A DNA stretch of 64,000 bases from Candidatus Gastranaerophilales bacterium (GCA_944325185.1 CALUZA010000004.1:1-64000); one strand, 5' to 3'. Shown: positions 17,859-27,942, numbered from the stretch's first letter. Notes: a model not told the origin generated them from the sequence alone. Made by a program: numbers and translations.

Positions 17859-18590
17859 ATGAATATTTCAAAAATTACAAGTTGCTATAATATTTCTACT
17901 TCAAATAAAAATCAGATAACTTTCACATCTAAAGATTTTACCTATGGTGATGATTTACTAAATTCTATTATTGAAACTCTGGAATTAGCTTCAAAATCAA
18001 GAGAAAATGAACTTGGTGATTATCACAATATACCTGAGTTTTTTGATATTGATTTATCAAATGTTTTATCAGATTACGAAACTATTAAGGATTTATCAAC
18101 GGAATTTAAAAATAAATTAATAAGAAATGAAAGATTTAAAAGAGCTATAAGCATTATTAAAGCTGGAATAAATGGCGAATATTTAGATATTGCTTCCATA
18201 AATTACACATTAAATCCTGCTCAAATACCAAGAGCAATTAAGGATAATGTCTTGTATAATATGTTGTATTGCAGAACAGTTAAATCAAAAGATGAAACTT
18301 TACCCGAAATTAAAATATTCTCAAATAGGGAAGGTAGCAAAAAAGCCTACATTAAGTCACTGCCAAATGGTAGTATTTTTCAAATAATAACAAGCAAAGT
18401 AACAAGAAACGGTGAAGAAAAAGAATGCTTGTACGAATTTGACAAATCGGGTAAATTAAAATTATTTGAAGAAATTCAAGAGGATTCTTCAATACGAAGA
18501 ATTGAATTTAGCGGAAATTTAGTTGTTGCTGTTGAAAAAGACGCAAACAATAAAACAAAAACAATAAGAAGATTTTATTGGAATAAATAA
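17859..18590 (+). CDS. hypothetical protein with MNI...ITF N-terminal tag
   Basis: 243 residues, family not recognised. No signal peptide or membrane helix is seen. The first 30 residues (MNISKITSCYN...NQITFTSKDF) follow the same pattern as the proteins at 9362 and 60612. Beyond that there is a helical middle and, from about 165, alternating beta-like stretches (KAYIKSLPNGSIFQIITSK, ECLYEFDKSGKLKLFEEI) resembling repeated hairpins. An AGGAT precedes the ATG. It lies after murE, possibly in the same transcript. Confidence 0.7.
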   Translation: MNISKITSCYNISTSNKNQITFTSKDFTYGDDLLNSIIETLELASKSRENELGDYHNIPEFFDIDLSNVLSDYETIKDLSTEFKNKLIRNERFKRAISIIKAGINGEYLDIASINYTLNPAQIPRAIKDNVLYNMLYCRTVKSKDETLPEIKIFSNREGSKKAYIKSLPNGSIFQIITSKVTRNGEEKECLYEFDKSGKLKLFEEIQEDSSIRRIEFSGNLVVAVEKDANNKTKTIRRFYWNK

Positions 18591-18715
18591 TCGTATTAAA
18601 AAAGACAATAATCATATTTGTATAGAAATACAAAAGATAAAGTAAAAGCAATAATTATATCGGTACTTAAAAAATATAGATTATTTGACGGTAGAGATTT
18701 TATTGAAATTATAGA

Positions 18716-19666
18716 TTAAAACATACCTTTTCTTGCAAAGAATATTGCTGCCATTATTGCTGCAATTAAAGATATAACACTTACAATTAAAAATCCAAAG
18801 TGATTATTTGCAAAAGGCACTGCAACATTCATTCCCCAGAAACTGGAAAACATGGTTGGAATAGCAAATATAATTGCGATTGAAGTTAAAAATTTCATAA
18901 CAATGTTTAAATTGTTTGATATAATTGAAGCGAATGCATCCATCATGTTTTCTAAAATGTTTCTGTGCATTTCAACCATTTCAAGAGCCTGTTTGTTTTC
19001 AATTATAACGTCTTCCAAAAGGTCTATGTCATCTTCTGTAAATTTAAGCAGAGAATTTTGTTTTCCTGTTTGAGTAAGGCGCATTATTTTCTGAAGCACC
19101 ATATAATTATCTCTCAGGGCCGTAGTAAAATATACAAGCGATTTTTGAACTTCAAAAAGTTGAAAAAGCGCTTTATTTTTCATTGTTTTTCTTAATTCTT
19201 CTTCAATTTCTTCAGATTGTTTATAAATATAATTTAAGTATCTTAAATAATATTTTGTTGAACGGAAAAGTATATCCAATAAAAACTTCGTTTTATTTCT
19301 AGTGTCAAAAGAATGTGCAGTATCTTTATTAAAAGAACTTATGACATTATTTTTCTTGGAAGAAACTGTTATAAAACCACGCTCCGTAAATATGATACCC
19401 AAGGGCAAAGTATCATAAGCGCCTTCATCTTCCATTAAGGGTATATTTGTAATTATAAGCAAACAATCATCTTCAATTTCTATACGAGAACGTTCGTCAA
19501 CGTCCAATGAATTTCTTAAAAAGCTTTCATCTAAATTTAATATGAGTGAAACTTTCTGAATTTCATCATAAGTAGGATCGATAAGGTTAAACCAAGACCC
19601 ACTTTGAGCTTCGTTAATTCCTAATTCAATCAGTTTATTATCAGTGGTTTTTAATATTTCTATCAT
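18716..19666 (-). CDS. CorA-family divalent metal ion transporter
   Basis: 316 residues. A soluble N-terminal domain of about 240 residues and a long stalk helix lead to two C-terminal membrane helices. The loop between them carries the family signature GMN (FWGMNVAVPF), which forms the pore mouth selective for hydrated Mg2+ or Co2+. Pentamers sit in the inner membrane. ATG 19666 with GTGGTG upstream is preferred over a GTG four codons earlier. Sequence does not separate Mg uptake from Zn export. Confidence 0.92.
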   Translation of the reverse strand: MIEILKTTDNKLIELGINEAQSGSWFNLIDPTYDEIQKVSLILNLDESFLRNSLDVDERSRIEIEDDCLLIITNIPLMEDEGAYDTLPLGIIFTERGFITVSSKKNNVISSFNKDTAHSFDTRNKTKFLLDILFRSTKYYLRYLNYIYKQSEEIEEELRKTMKNKALFQLFEVQKSLVYFTTALRDNYMVLQKIMRLTQTGKQNSLLKFTEDDIDLLEDVIIENKQALEMVEMHRNILENMMDAFASIISNNLNIVMKFLTSIAIIFAIPTMFSSFWGMNVAVPFANNHFGFLIVSVISLIAAIMAAIFFARKGMF

Positions 19667-19740
19667 AAATTTCACCACATAAATCGGGGTAACAATTATA
19701 TTAAACTACACATTTATTAATAAGTAAATACCAAACATAA

Positions 19741-19766
19741 AAAGAAACCTCTTTATTTCAAGAGGC
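19741..19766 (-). terminator. intrinsic terminator
   Basis: On the minus strand CCTCTT-GAAATA-AAGAGG is followed by TTTCTTTTT. It lies just downstream of the small hypothetical gene at 19798-20148 and upstream of corA. Confidence 0.7.
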
Positions 19767-19797
19767 TATAACACACACAAAACCTATTCATTCTCCT

Positions 19798-20148
19798 TTA
19801 AGCCGTAGTTGGTCTCGGATCTTTTGCAAGTTTTCTTGCAAGCTCATTTTTCTTTGCCATTTGAGCTGCGACCACTTTTTTGGCTGCTTCCGCTATTCTT
19901 TCTTTCTTGGATTTAACCGATTTCATTTTTGTATAGTGAATATTCATTGAAATCGCTTTTGTACAAATATCTCTTAAGGCTTGATGAATTCTATATGCTT
20001 CCATGTGAGCATTTGCATAATCATTCATTGTTTCAAGCATTTTATTTGGGTCAATCATTGATGATTGGACTATTGCGTTATCAACTTTTAAACTTTGATA
20101 TTTTTTAACTAATGCTTTGTCTAATTTATCTTGAGCACCGATTGCCAT
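19798..20148 (-). CDS. small basic hypothetical protein
   Basis: 116 residues, family not recognised. It is helical, soluble and strongly basic towards the C-terminus (KMKSVKSKKERIAEAAKKVV, KLAKDPRPTTA). TTAGGAG sits well before the ATG and a terminator follows the stop, so it appears to be a single-gene unit. Basic helical proteins of this size can be nucleic-acid binding, but nothing in the sequence proves it. Confidence 0.75.
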   Translation of the reverse strand: MAIGAQDKLDKALVKKYQSLKVDNAIVQSSMIDPNKMLETMNDYANAHMEAYRIHQALRDICTKAISMNIHYTKMKSVKSKKERIAEAAKKVVAAQMAKKNELARKLAKDPRPTTA

Positions 20149-20324
20149 ATAGTAAGCTCCTAAAATAATATCACTCGTATATTAATAAAGTATTTTTTCT
20201 AATAAAAATTGATATTTTGATAAAATATTTGTTTACAAAAATTAACAATTAAACAAAAATATGTATTGTACTATGGGGCAAATTATTTTAAAATATAACT
20301 AATTAAAGAAGTTAAGGAGTTATT

Positions 20325-20576
20325 TTGAAAGAGAAAAAAGTGGTTTCTTTTGAAAAGAAACATTCAAAAACCAATGAAAAACAACAAGAAATCGAATATT
20401 GCAGTTTTTGTAAGCGTCCTAACACTCAAGTACCTAAAATGGTAAAAGGTCCGGGCGTGAATATATGTTCGGAATGTACATTAATTGCTGTTCAATATTT
20501 AATTTTACAAGACGGTTTAATGAGTTCTGAAGCTCAAAAAATTCTTGATTTATTATGGGGTGCACCGAAGAAATAA
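20325..20576 (+). CDS. stand-alone ClpX-type zinc-finger protein
   Basis: 83 residues. After a charged leader comes a C4 zinc-binding domain, C-S-F-C (residues 26-29) and C-S-E-C (residues 47-50), with the pattern GPGVNICSECTLIAVQYL seen at the N-terminus of ClpX. The AAA+ ATPase part is absent. In ClpX this domain dimerises and binds substrates and adaptors, so the protein might modulate Clp proteolysis or bind a partner in its own operon. TTG 20325 with AAGGAG upstream is the start. The next gene overlaps the stop by one base. Confidence 0.85.
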   Translation: MKEKKVVSFEKKHSKTNEKQQEIEYCSFCKRPNTQVPKMVKGPGVNICSECTLIAVQYLILQDGLMSSEAQKILDLLWGAPKK

Positions 20577-22186
20577 TGTCAAATACGTCTGATAAAATGC
20601 AAAACAGGGCATTAATAATGTCTGTTTTAAATAAATATTCCATTAATCCAGATTCACCTGACACAAAGATAAATTCTGATATAGAACAATTAAAATCTAT
20701 TTCAGATAAGGATTTAGTTGCAAAAGTTTTATTAAAAGAAATTAAAGATAGCAAAACAAATTATGCAAATATTTGCGCAATTTTTATTACGGAATTGTTG
20801 GATGGTGATGTATTAGAAAAACATGCAATAGAGTTTTTAAAAAACAAAGAAATATCAGATGATAAAAAATTCTTTATAATATCTCTATTAAAGCAAAAGG
20901 GAATAGACTTTGATTATGATAAATTAAATCGCTATGTTAAACATCCGGAAAAGCTTGCACAAGAAGGGGTTGAAAACTTTTTAAAAGATGCGCTATATAA
21001 TCCTGAGGTGCAAATTGATTTGTTGGATTTTTATCAAAATATTCCAAAGGATGAAAAACTTTCGCTTTTAAATAATTTAGTATGCGAATTTGAAGGAGAT
21101 AATCTCGCAAATGCTTTTTCTTTAATTTCGCATTTAGATATAGAACCTGACGAACTTGAAATTGTTCTTTCCTCGTTAATAAATTCTAAATCGCCGCTTG
21201 CAAAAGAAGGTTTAGAATATATCCTTTTAAACAAAAATATTGATATAAAAAATAGAGAATTAGCGGAAAAATCATTAAAAGAGTTAAATTTTAAATATTT
21301 GTCTTACAGAAATAAGTTAATAATAGAAAATTCAAAGATTTACAAATTTTACATAAGTTTTGTAGATGGTAATTCTAATTTTTCTTTGGCTTTTTCGAGA
21401 ATAAACAATTCAGAAGAAATTGATTGTTCTTTTGTAACTATAAATCTTTTAGAAGGCGTAATTGCCTGTATGGGTTTTGGAGCATTAAAAAAGGATAATT
21501 TTAACTCAATTATAAAAAGGCTTTTTGCTGATTCTATTCCGGTTGAAATCAACCCTATTGCACTTAAAAGCATACTTTCATACTATTATGAGAAAAATTT
21601 AAAAAATAATACTGTAGTCCCTTATGAATTTATAGTATGGAAAAATCTTTTAAATGATGTTGAAAAGATTAACTATGATGTTTCAGAATTTATTAATTCG
21701 AAGCTTGAAACAATTAACTTAAACCAAGCTAAGGTGAAAAAGTTTGCTATGGCGAAAATTCTTGAAAATTGGTTTTATGTAAAAAACCAAAATGATTATA
21801 TTGATAAATTAATCAATATAATCGAAAAAGAACACATAACTTCTCAAGAGAAAATTGATAGCGAAATTTCAAATTTGGTTGACAAATGCTTTTTGGAGGA
21901 TAAGAAATTCTTACTAGAATTGCAAAGCAGGCTTCTAATACAAGCTTATGTTGCTAAGCTTGCAGGACTAAAAATTACTTCTGCTGCTTCTTATAGTTTG
22001 TGTTTTAAAAATCCTTACTTAAAGCTTCTGATTACTTCTTTTGTTGAAAAAAGTTTGTATTACTACTTTAAACAAAATCTATACAAAAAAAACAATTCAA
22101 ACATATTTCAACATAACGAAAAAACTAATTTTACTTTTGATGAACTAAGGGCATTAATGTCTAATATAGAGGAAAAATGGAAATAA
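20576..22186 (+). CDS. large helical hypothetical protein
   Basis: 536 residues, family not recognised. The content is almost wholly helical, with degenerate 30-40-residue periodicity (for example LVAKVLLKEIKDSK, FFIISLLKQKGI, LLNNLVCEFEGD) that suggests HEAT-like repeats. No membrane segment or signal peptide. ATG 20576 overlaps the zinc-finger gene stop (TAATG), and the end overlaps ruvX by 10 bases, so all three are translationally coupled. A scaffold or adaptor role with the zinc-finger protein is possible but unproven. Confidence 0.8.
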   Translation: MSNTSDKMQNRALIMSVLNKYSINPDSPDTKINSDIEQLKSISDKDLVAKVLLKEIKDSKTNYANICAIFITELLDGDVLEKHAIEFLKNKEISDDKKFFIISLLKQKGIDFDYDKLNRYVKHPEKLAQEGVENFLKDALYNPEVQIDLLDFYQNIPKDEKLSLLNNLVCEFEGDNLANAFSLISHLDIEPDELEIVLSSLINSKSPLAKEGLEYILLNKNIDIKNRELAEKSLKELNFKYLSYRNKLIIENSKIYKFYISFVDGNSNFSLAFSRINNSEEIDCSFVTINLLEGVIACMGFGALKKDNFNSIIKRLFADSIPVEINPIALKSILSYYYEKNLKNNTVVPYEFIVWKNLLNDVEKINYDVSEFINSKLETINLNQAKVKKFAMAKILENWFYVKNQNDYIDKLINIIEKEHITSQEKIDSEISNLVDKCFLEDKKFLLELQSRLLIQAYVAKLAGLKITSAASYSLCFKNPYLKLLITSFVEKSLYYYFKQNLYKKNNSNIFQHNEKTNFTFDELRALMSNIEEKWK

Positions 22187-22593
22187 AAAAAAGAATTGTT
22201 GCTCTTGACATAGGAACCAAAAGAATAGGTGTTGCTGTTTCTGACGGGCTTTTTTTAGGTGCAGTTCCTCTTAAAGTAATACAAAGAAATAATGATAAAA
22301 AAGCAATACTTGAAATTAAATCCATTTTAGATGAATACAAGACGGATGTTATTTTAATAGGTGTGCCTTATAATATGGATGGCTCTTTAGGATTTCAAGC
22401 TAAAAATTGCTTAGATTTTATTAAACCACTTGAAAGCGCATGTACAATTTTAAAACAAGATGAAAGGCTTTCTTCTGAAAAAGCAGAGAGCATTTTGCGC
22501 CAAAAAGGTAAAAAATACACAAAAAATAAAGGTATGGTAGATGTTGCCGCAGCCTGTGTGATATTGCAGGAATATTTAGATAATAACAGATAA
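22177..22593 (+). CDS. ruvX: YqgF/RuvX family RNase H-fold nuclease
   Basis: 138 residues, the usual length. ALDIGTKRIGVAVSD at the start carries the first catalytic Asp of the RNase H fold; LIGVPYNMDGS, DERLSSEKAE and VDVAAACVILQEYL supply the other conserved positions. Family members act on pre-16S rRNA 5' ends and have been described as putative Holliday junction resolvases. Coupled downstream to a DUF1292 gene, a common pairing (yrrK-yrzB in Bacillus). Confidence 0.94.
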   Translation: MEIKKRIVALDIGTKRIGVAVSDGLFLGAVPLKVIQRNNDKKAILEIKSILDEYKTDVILIGVPYNMDGSLGFQAKNCLDFIKPLESACTILKQDERLSSEKAESILRQKGKKYTKNKGMVDVAAACVILQEYLDNNR

Positions 22594-22605
22594 AAAGGAG
22601 AAAAT

Positions 22606-22896
22606 ATGCAAGAAGAAATAAACTCTCAAATCATCAAAACTATTGGTGAACATGGTGAAGAAATTTATATGAAATTACAAGAAGTTGTTAATGTGGGCGG
22701 AAAAGACTATGCACTTTTATCCGTCGTAGAAGATGATACACTGCCAACATCGGATAACGACGAAGATGAGTTGATTATTATGAAAATGAATAAAACGGAA
22801 GACGAATGCACTTTTGAAGTAATTGAAGATGATGACGAATTTAATTTTGTTGCGCAAGCCATAACGGATAGCGATGATCTTGAGGAAGAAGACTAA
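22606..22896 (+). CDS. DUF1292 family acidic protein (YrzB-like)
   Basis: 96 residues, highly acidic, with EVVNVGGKDYALLSVVEDD and ECTFEVIEDDDEFNFVAQAI typical of DUF1292. No function is established for the family. It follows ruvX by 12 bases with AAGGAG before the ATG and ends at a strong terminator. Confidence 0.85.
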   Translation: MQEEINSQIIKTIGEHGEEIYMKLQEVVNVGGKDYALLSVVEDDTLPTSDNDEDELIIMKMNKTEDECTFEVIEDDDEFNFVAQAITDSDDLEEED

Positions 22897-22919
22897 AAAA
22901 GCCCTTTAAAGGGCTTTTT
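22896..22919. terminator. bidirectional intrinsic terminator
   Basis: A perfect palindrome GCCCTTTAAAGGGC flanked by A5 and T5 lies between the convergent DUF1292 and DUF2229 genes. It overlaps the stop of the latter. Confidence 0.88.
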
Positions 22920-23949
22920 AAACATTTAAAGCTTGAAAATTTTCTCTCATTTTCATTTCTCTTGCGCGCTTACTTCTTGACAACATATCACAAAAAGCTT
23001 CTATTCTTGTTATAAAACCGGCTTCTCCGGTATGTTCATCAATTGTTAAATTTAAAAGAGGCTTTGAATAGCTCTTTGCTTTTCTTTTAATATCTTCAAG
23101 CATTAAACTATCGGGTCCGCAACCAAAAGCAGTTATCGTAATTATGCCGTCAATTTTTTTGTCAGTAAAATAGTGTCCTGCGCATCCTGTCATTTCATAT
23201 TGGTTTGCCCAATACAAAGAACTATGTAATAAATTCATACCGCCTTTAAGTTGTTCAACTGTTAATTGGTATGCATTATATACTTGCACATCCATGTTTT
23301 CAAGTTTTTTAAATATATCCATGCACACTCTTTTGTCATAGATATTGTATCCATGTCCAATAAGCGCAACACTAATCGGTTTTGGAGTTTTTTTAGGAGG
23401 AATAATTACTTTTCCCTCTTTTGCGTTTTTAAGCGCTTCATCAAAATCAAGCCCATTTTGAACCATAACATTAAAGTTGTTTTGCACGACAAAACCTGCT
23501 CTTTGAGCTTTTTTAATAAGAATTAAATCTTTTATATCAAATTGATTAGCAATTTCAACTAAAAAATCAATTAAATTATTATTTTTTTCTGATTTATCTA
23601 AAGTTGCTTCTATTATATTAAACTCACCCTTAACCACGTTTCTTATTAAATCAGGCAAACCTCTTATTTTTGAACAATTATAAACTTTTGGTGCAATAGA
23701 TTGAATTGAGGGTACAAAAATATTTTTTACTCCCTTTTCTATTAAATTTATAACATGTCCCACATATACTTTAATTGGCAAACACGTTTCCGTTACAACC
23801 AAAGAAGCCCCGTCAGACACTGTTTTTTTGGTTGTCGGGTTTGATAGAACTATATCAAAACCTAAATAATTAAAAAAACCAAACCAAAAAGGAAAATAAT
23901 TGTAATATGACATTGCACGAGGAATTCCGATGATTTTTTCTTTTTTCAT
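22918..23949 (-). CDS. DUF2229 / CoA-dehydratase-activase-associated protein
   Basis: 343 residues. IGIPRAMSYYNYFPFWFGFF at the start, VVTETCLPIKVYVGH near 55 and ITAFGCGPDSLMLEDI near 270 are the conserved parts of DUF2229. This domain usually occurs within or beside activators of 2-hydroxyacyl-CoA dehydratases and may bind an iron-sulfur centre through its cysteines. No activase ATPase domain or dehydratase subunit is next to it here. It therefore looks like the stand-alone form found in many anaerobes. Its substrate is unknown. Confidence 0.82.
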   Translation of the reverse strand: MKKEKIIGIPRAMSYYNYFPFWFGFFNYLGFDIVLSNPTTKKTVSDGASLVVTETCLPIKVYVGHVINLIEKGVKNIFVPSIQSIAPKVYNCSKIRGLPDLIRNVVKGEFNIIEATLDKSEKNNNLIDFLVEIANQFDIKDLILIKKAQRAGFVVQNNFNVMVQNGLDFDEALKNAKEGKVIIPPKKTPKPISVALIGHGYNIYDKRVCMDIFKKLENMDVQVYNAYQLTVEQLKGGMNLLHSSLYWANQYEMTGCAGHYFTDKKIDGIITITAFGCGPDSLMLEDIKRKAKSYSKPLLNLTIDEHTGEAGFITRIEAFCDMLSRSKRAREMKMRENFQALNV

Positions 23950-24111
23950 ATAAAACCTTACTAAATCTTAATATTACCACCATGATACATCAAAAAAGAT
24001 TGAATTTATAAGAATTTAATTTTATAATTAAATTTTTGTTACTTTTTTACTTAAAATTTAACAATATTTTTAACAACAATGTTTTAAAATATTATAGGGA
24101 TAAAAAACAGC

Positions 24112-27003
24112 ATGTCTTACCAATATATAAATCCAATATACACAAAAAGAGGCAATATACAATATACACAACAAATGCCGAATACACTTGCACAAAGTCA
24201 ATACAACTATGTGCAAAATCCTTATACGGTAAGTTTTTATAATCAAGCTGTTGTTTATCCTTTTAATCCTTTATATATGCCCAATGTAGATAAAAGCTAT
24301 TGTTTATTGGGGCAATTTAATTCTCCATCAGGAGATACGGTTAATTTATTTCAACTTTCTAATGGCCAAAAAGTTGCAATTATGCCAACAAAAGATAAAG
24401 CCACTATTGTTAAAACTTTTTTAGATGGCGGTTCAATGAATGAAGATGATGAATTACGCGGAATCAGTCATTGCATTGAACATTGTCTTTTTAAAGGATC
24501 GTCTAAATTAAAAGACGGTGATGTTTTTAAGCGTACGAGCTTAATGGGTGCAAGTACAAACGCATCAACCGATTATGCACAAACAGATTATTATATAACT
24601 GCACCCTATATGAGTAAACAAAATCTTTCAAAAACTATTGAAATACAAGGGGATATGGTTTCAAACCCAACTTTTGAAGCTGGTGCGCTTGAGTCTGAAA
24701 AAGGTCCTATTTGTTCTGAGATTTCCATGATTAATGATGACCCGATAACTGTTGCATTTGATAGGGTTATTAGAAATCTGTTCCAAATAAAATCTGACTC
24801 ACATAATCTTGTAGCAGGTTCAATTGACACAGTATCAGCTTTAACAAAAAATAATCTTGTAAATCACCATTCAACATATTATACTCCCGATAATTTATAC
24901 ACGGTTGTTATGGGGGATGTTGACGTTAACGAAACAATTGATTTAATTTCTAAGAATTTTACAATTCCTCAAAAATCATTAAATGCACCTCAACAAAAGA
25001 AAGAAATATTAACTCCAATAACAAAAAGCATAAGAGAAGATATTAGAACACCAAAGACAAATTATACAACAGTTATGATGGGGTTTGCCGGTCCAAAACC
25101 TCAAGATAGCAAAGATTTCATAATAGCTTCAATGCTTGATTATTATTTATCCGATTGTTCAACTTCGCATTTAAAAAACGAATTAGAAGATATTAGTGCT
25201 GATTTTTCATCTGACATGCAAAAAGTCGGACTAAATAAAAATGATCCGTATGCGCTCGTATGTGCTATAGGAGTTAATGCAGGCGACGAACAAAAAGGAA
25301 TAGATATATTCTTTGATGCGATACAAAAATTACAATCTCAATTATTGAGCGACGATGATATGACTGCTATTAAAAATCATATGTATAAGTCAACAGAATT
25401 AGCATCATGCAGTAGCGAAAATTTATGTAATCTTTTGGGAAGCTGTCTATTGAATGGTTCATTGGAGCTTTTTTCAAATTATAGAGAAATAATAAATAGC
25501 ATAACCAAAGAAGATATAATGAATTTTGCAAGAAAATATTATAATCTTAATAAAGTTTCAATGGTAGTTATACATCCAAATAGCGTCTCTAAAGATGAAA
25601 TTGAAAAAAGTTACCAAAAATCAAAATATTCAATTAGCGCTCAAAATAAAAGTAAAATAAATAATCAAATAAGTTTTGGTAATAAACTTAAAATTTCAAC
25701 CGATGGAGTAGAAGAATATATATTACCGAACAATACACATATCGTACTTAATGATACAAATTCAAATCTATGCGCTTTTAGCTGGAGTGTAAATACTCCG
25801 CCGATTAAACCAAAAAACCCCAATATTCCTGCTGTTTTAAGATATATGTTCCAAAAAGGAACAGATTACAGAAACCAAAGCAACCTCGAAAGGTTTAAGG
25901 AATTAAACGGAATTTCTGCAGATGTAGTCGTAAACGGTAAAAGAATATTAATTAGTGCTGACTGTATGCCGGAAAATGCGGATAAAACTCTTTCTTTAAT
26001 GTCTGAATTAATGTTTCATCCAACTTTGACTCAAAACGATTTTGAAAAAGCAAAAAAATATGTGAAAGATTCTTTGATTTCATCTCAAAAAGATGCTGAG
26101 TCTAATTTATTGGATAAAATTTTCCCCGGTCACTTCCCGACAAAAGCGCAAAAATTAAAAACTATAGACAGTTTGCAACTGGATGATGTTAAAGAATTTT
26201 ATCGAGAAGTACTGGCAAGTGCTTCATCGAATTTCGTTGCAACTGCTCCTTTTAGCAAAAATATTGATTTGAAAACTCTTATTGTGCAAAGTCAAAGTGC
26301 TAATCAATTAAAATTTAAATCTTCCACCCCTAAATTAACACCGATTTTTACTCCAAATCCTCAGACTAATGTAGTTTATGATGTGGATGTATTAAATCAG
26401 GCTCAAATATATAAATCATACAATTTCCCATTGTCCGGAAATATTGACGACGAAGTAAAGTTTGAAATGGTAAACACTATTTTAGGCGGAAGTCCAAATT
26501 CAAGACTGTTTTCCGATTTAAGAGAAAAACAAAATCTTGCTTATAGCGTTTTTTCATCAATACAATCATTTGAAAATACAGGCGTATTAACTCTTGGCAT
26601 ACAAACTACAACCGATCATAAGGATCAAGGTGTGCAAAGCTACGATAATGTTAAAAAATCGCTGGAAGGTTTTGAAAAACATACTAAATTATTATGCAAT
26701 GAACTTGTAAGCGATGATGAATTGGAAGCTGCAAAAATGAAATTAAAACAAAATGTTATAGCAAGAACCCAAAATCCCTTATATGAAAACGATATGCTTG
26801 CAATAAATGTTGAAGAACCATATGGAATAAGAAGAATTGACAAATATATTGAAGCTATTGATAATGTTACAAAAGAAGATATTCAGGAAGCTGCAAGATT
26901 TATTTTCTCTTATAATCCGACTATTTCTATTCTTGCAAGCGAAGATACAATAAATTCGCAAATGAATTACTTAAAAACATTAGGAAAAGTTCAAGCTGCA
27001 TAA
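24112..27003 (+). CDS. M16 family zinc metalloprotease
   Basis: 963 residues with two M16 halves. The first carries the inverted zinc motif H120-C-I-E-H124 in a GISHCIEHCLFKG context with the downstream glutamate region SEKGPICSEISM. The second (from about 520) lacks the motif, as in pitrilysin and processing proteases, where it only shapes the clamp. GGSPNSRLFSDLREKQNLAYSV matches the conserved R/Y region of the family. A Gln/Tyr/Asn-rich N-terminus of about 55 residues has no signal peptide, so a cytoplasmic peptide-degrading role is likeliest. A possible AGGGA site lies 14 bases before the ATG. Confidence 0.93.
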   Translation: MSYQYINPIYTKRGNIQYTQQMPNTLAQSQYNYVQNPYTVSFYNQAVVYPFNPLYMPNVDKSYCLLGQFNSPSGDTVNLFQLSNGQKVAIMPTKDKATIVKTFLDGGSMNEDDELRGISHCIEHCLFKGSSKLKDGDVFKRTSLMGASTNASTDYAQTDYYITAPYMSKQNLSKTIEIQGDMVSNPTFEAGALESEKGPICSEISMINDDPITVAFDRVIRNLFQIKSDSHNLVAGSIDTVSALTKNNLVNHHSTYYTPDNLYTVVMGDVDVNETIDLISKNFTIPQKSLNAPQQKKEILTPITKSIREDIRTPKTNYTTVMMGFAGPKPQDSKDFIIASMLDYYLSDCSTSHLKNELEDISADFSSDMQKVGLNKNDPYALVCAIGVNAGDEQKGIDIFFDAIQKLQSQLLSDDDMTAIKNHMYKSTELASCSSENLCNLLGSCLLNGSLELFSNYREIINSITKEDIMNFARKYYNLNKVSMVVIHPNSVSKDEIEKSYQKSKYSISAQNKSKINNQISFGNKLKISTDGVEEYILPNNTHIVLNDTNSNLCAFSWSVNTPPIKPKNPNIPAVLRYMFQKGTDYRNQSNLERFKELNGISADVVVNGKRILISADCMPENADKTLSLMSELMFHPTLTQNDFEKAKKYVKDSLISSQKDAESNLLDKIFPGHFPTKAQKLKTIDSLQLDDVKEFYREVLASASSNFVATAPFSKNIDLKTLIVQSQSANQLKFKSSTPKLTPIFTPNPQTNVVYDVDVLNQAQIYKSYNFPLSGNIDDEVKFEMVNTILGGSPNSRLFSDLREKQNLAYSVFSSIQSFENTGVLTLGIQTTTDHKDQGVQSYDNVKKSLEGFEKHTKLLCNELVSDDELEAAKMKLKQNVIARTQNPLYENDMLAINVEEPYGIRRIDKYIEAIDNVTKEDIQEAARFIFSYNPTISILASEDTINSQMNYLKTLGKVQAA

Positions 27004-27075
27004 TGCATAAAATTTACAAAGATGCATTAAATATAAAAATTTAATATAATAATCTTATTTTAAAAGAGGGTTTTT

Positions 27076-27921
27076 GTGTATAAACAAAAAAAGGTTGTTT
27101 TAACAGGTGCTAGCGGTTTAATTGGCAGGGAAATCATTTTACCTCTTATTGAATGTGGGTATGATGTCATAATTTTAAATCGTAATAACTGTGATTTATT
27201 CAATGAAAATTCTATTAAAAATTTTTTTAATTTTCATAAACCGCAATACCTTATAAATTTCGCTTGGAATACTAAAGATGGATATCTTGATTCGGAATTA
27301 AATTTGAAATACGCACAAGCGGGCATTCACCTATTAAAATATTTTGGTGAATTTGGCGGAAAACGAGCTATATACGCCGGTACTTGTTTTGAATATAAAT
27401 TTAAAAATGAACCTTTGCTTGAAAGTGATGAAATAAATCCAATATCATTATATGCAAGGGCTAAAGTTAAATTAATGGAAAAAGGATTTGAAATAGCTAA
27501 AAATTATGGCATAGAATTTGGTTGGGGAAGGATTTTTTATGCTTTTGGTAAAAACGAGCACAAAAATCGTTTTACATCAAATTTAATTTACAGTTTAAAA
27601 AATAATTTGTATTTTGAAATAAGAAACTCTGGTTTAATTAGAGATTATATTTATTCAAAAGATATTGCACTTGCTTTTCTTGCTTTTTTGAACAGCAATG
27701 AGGTTGGTATAGTAAATATTTCCCAAGGAAATGGGGCAAGTATCAAAGACTTTTGTATTGAATTTGCAAAAAAATTAAATAAAGAAAAGTATTTAATTTT
27801 TAAAAATGAAGAAATAAAAGTTGCTCCAATAATAGTTGGGAATAATACAAAGTTAAAAAAAATAATAGGATTTACGCCTAAATATGATATTAAAAGTGCA
27901 GCTTCAGAGATTTTATATTAA
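27076..27921 (+). CDS. NAD(P)-dependent sugar epimerase/reductase
   Basis: 281 residues of the extended short-chain dehydrogenase family. The nucleotide loop VVLTGASGLIGREI is at the start, and the catalytic Tyr-x-x-x-Lys lies in SLYARAKVKL. RDYIYSKDIALAFL fits NDP-sugar epimerases and CDP-dideoxyhexose or dTDP-rhamnose reductases. GTG 27076 with AGAGGG upstream is the start. The LdpA-like gene follows after 21 bases, so the two are probably one transcript. The exact sugar cannot be told. Confidence 0.87.
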   Translation: MYKQKKVVLTGASGLIGREIILPLIECGYDVIILNRNNCDLFNENSIKNFFNFHKPQYLINFAWNTKDGYLDSELNLKYAQAGIHLLKYFGEFGGKRAIYAGTCFEYKFKNEPLLESDEINPISLYARAKVKLMEKGFEIAKNYGIEFGWGRIFYAFGKNEHKNRFTSNLIYSLKNNLYFEIRNSGLIRDYIYSKDIALAFLAFLNSNEVGIVNISQGNGASIKDFCIEFAKKLNKEKYLIFKNEEIKVAPIIVGNNTKLKKIIGFTPKYDIKSAASEILY

Positions 27922-27942
27922 AATTATTATAATGGTGGTTTT

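Noticed and set aside
18612-18719. Possible remnant coding for ...VKAIIISVLKKYRLFDGRDFIEIID
   Set aside because: Only about 35 codons, no ATG and no recognised family; could be a gene tail relic but cannot be supported.
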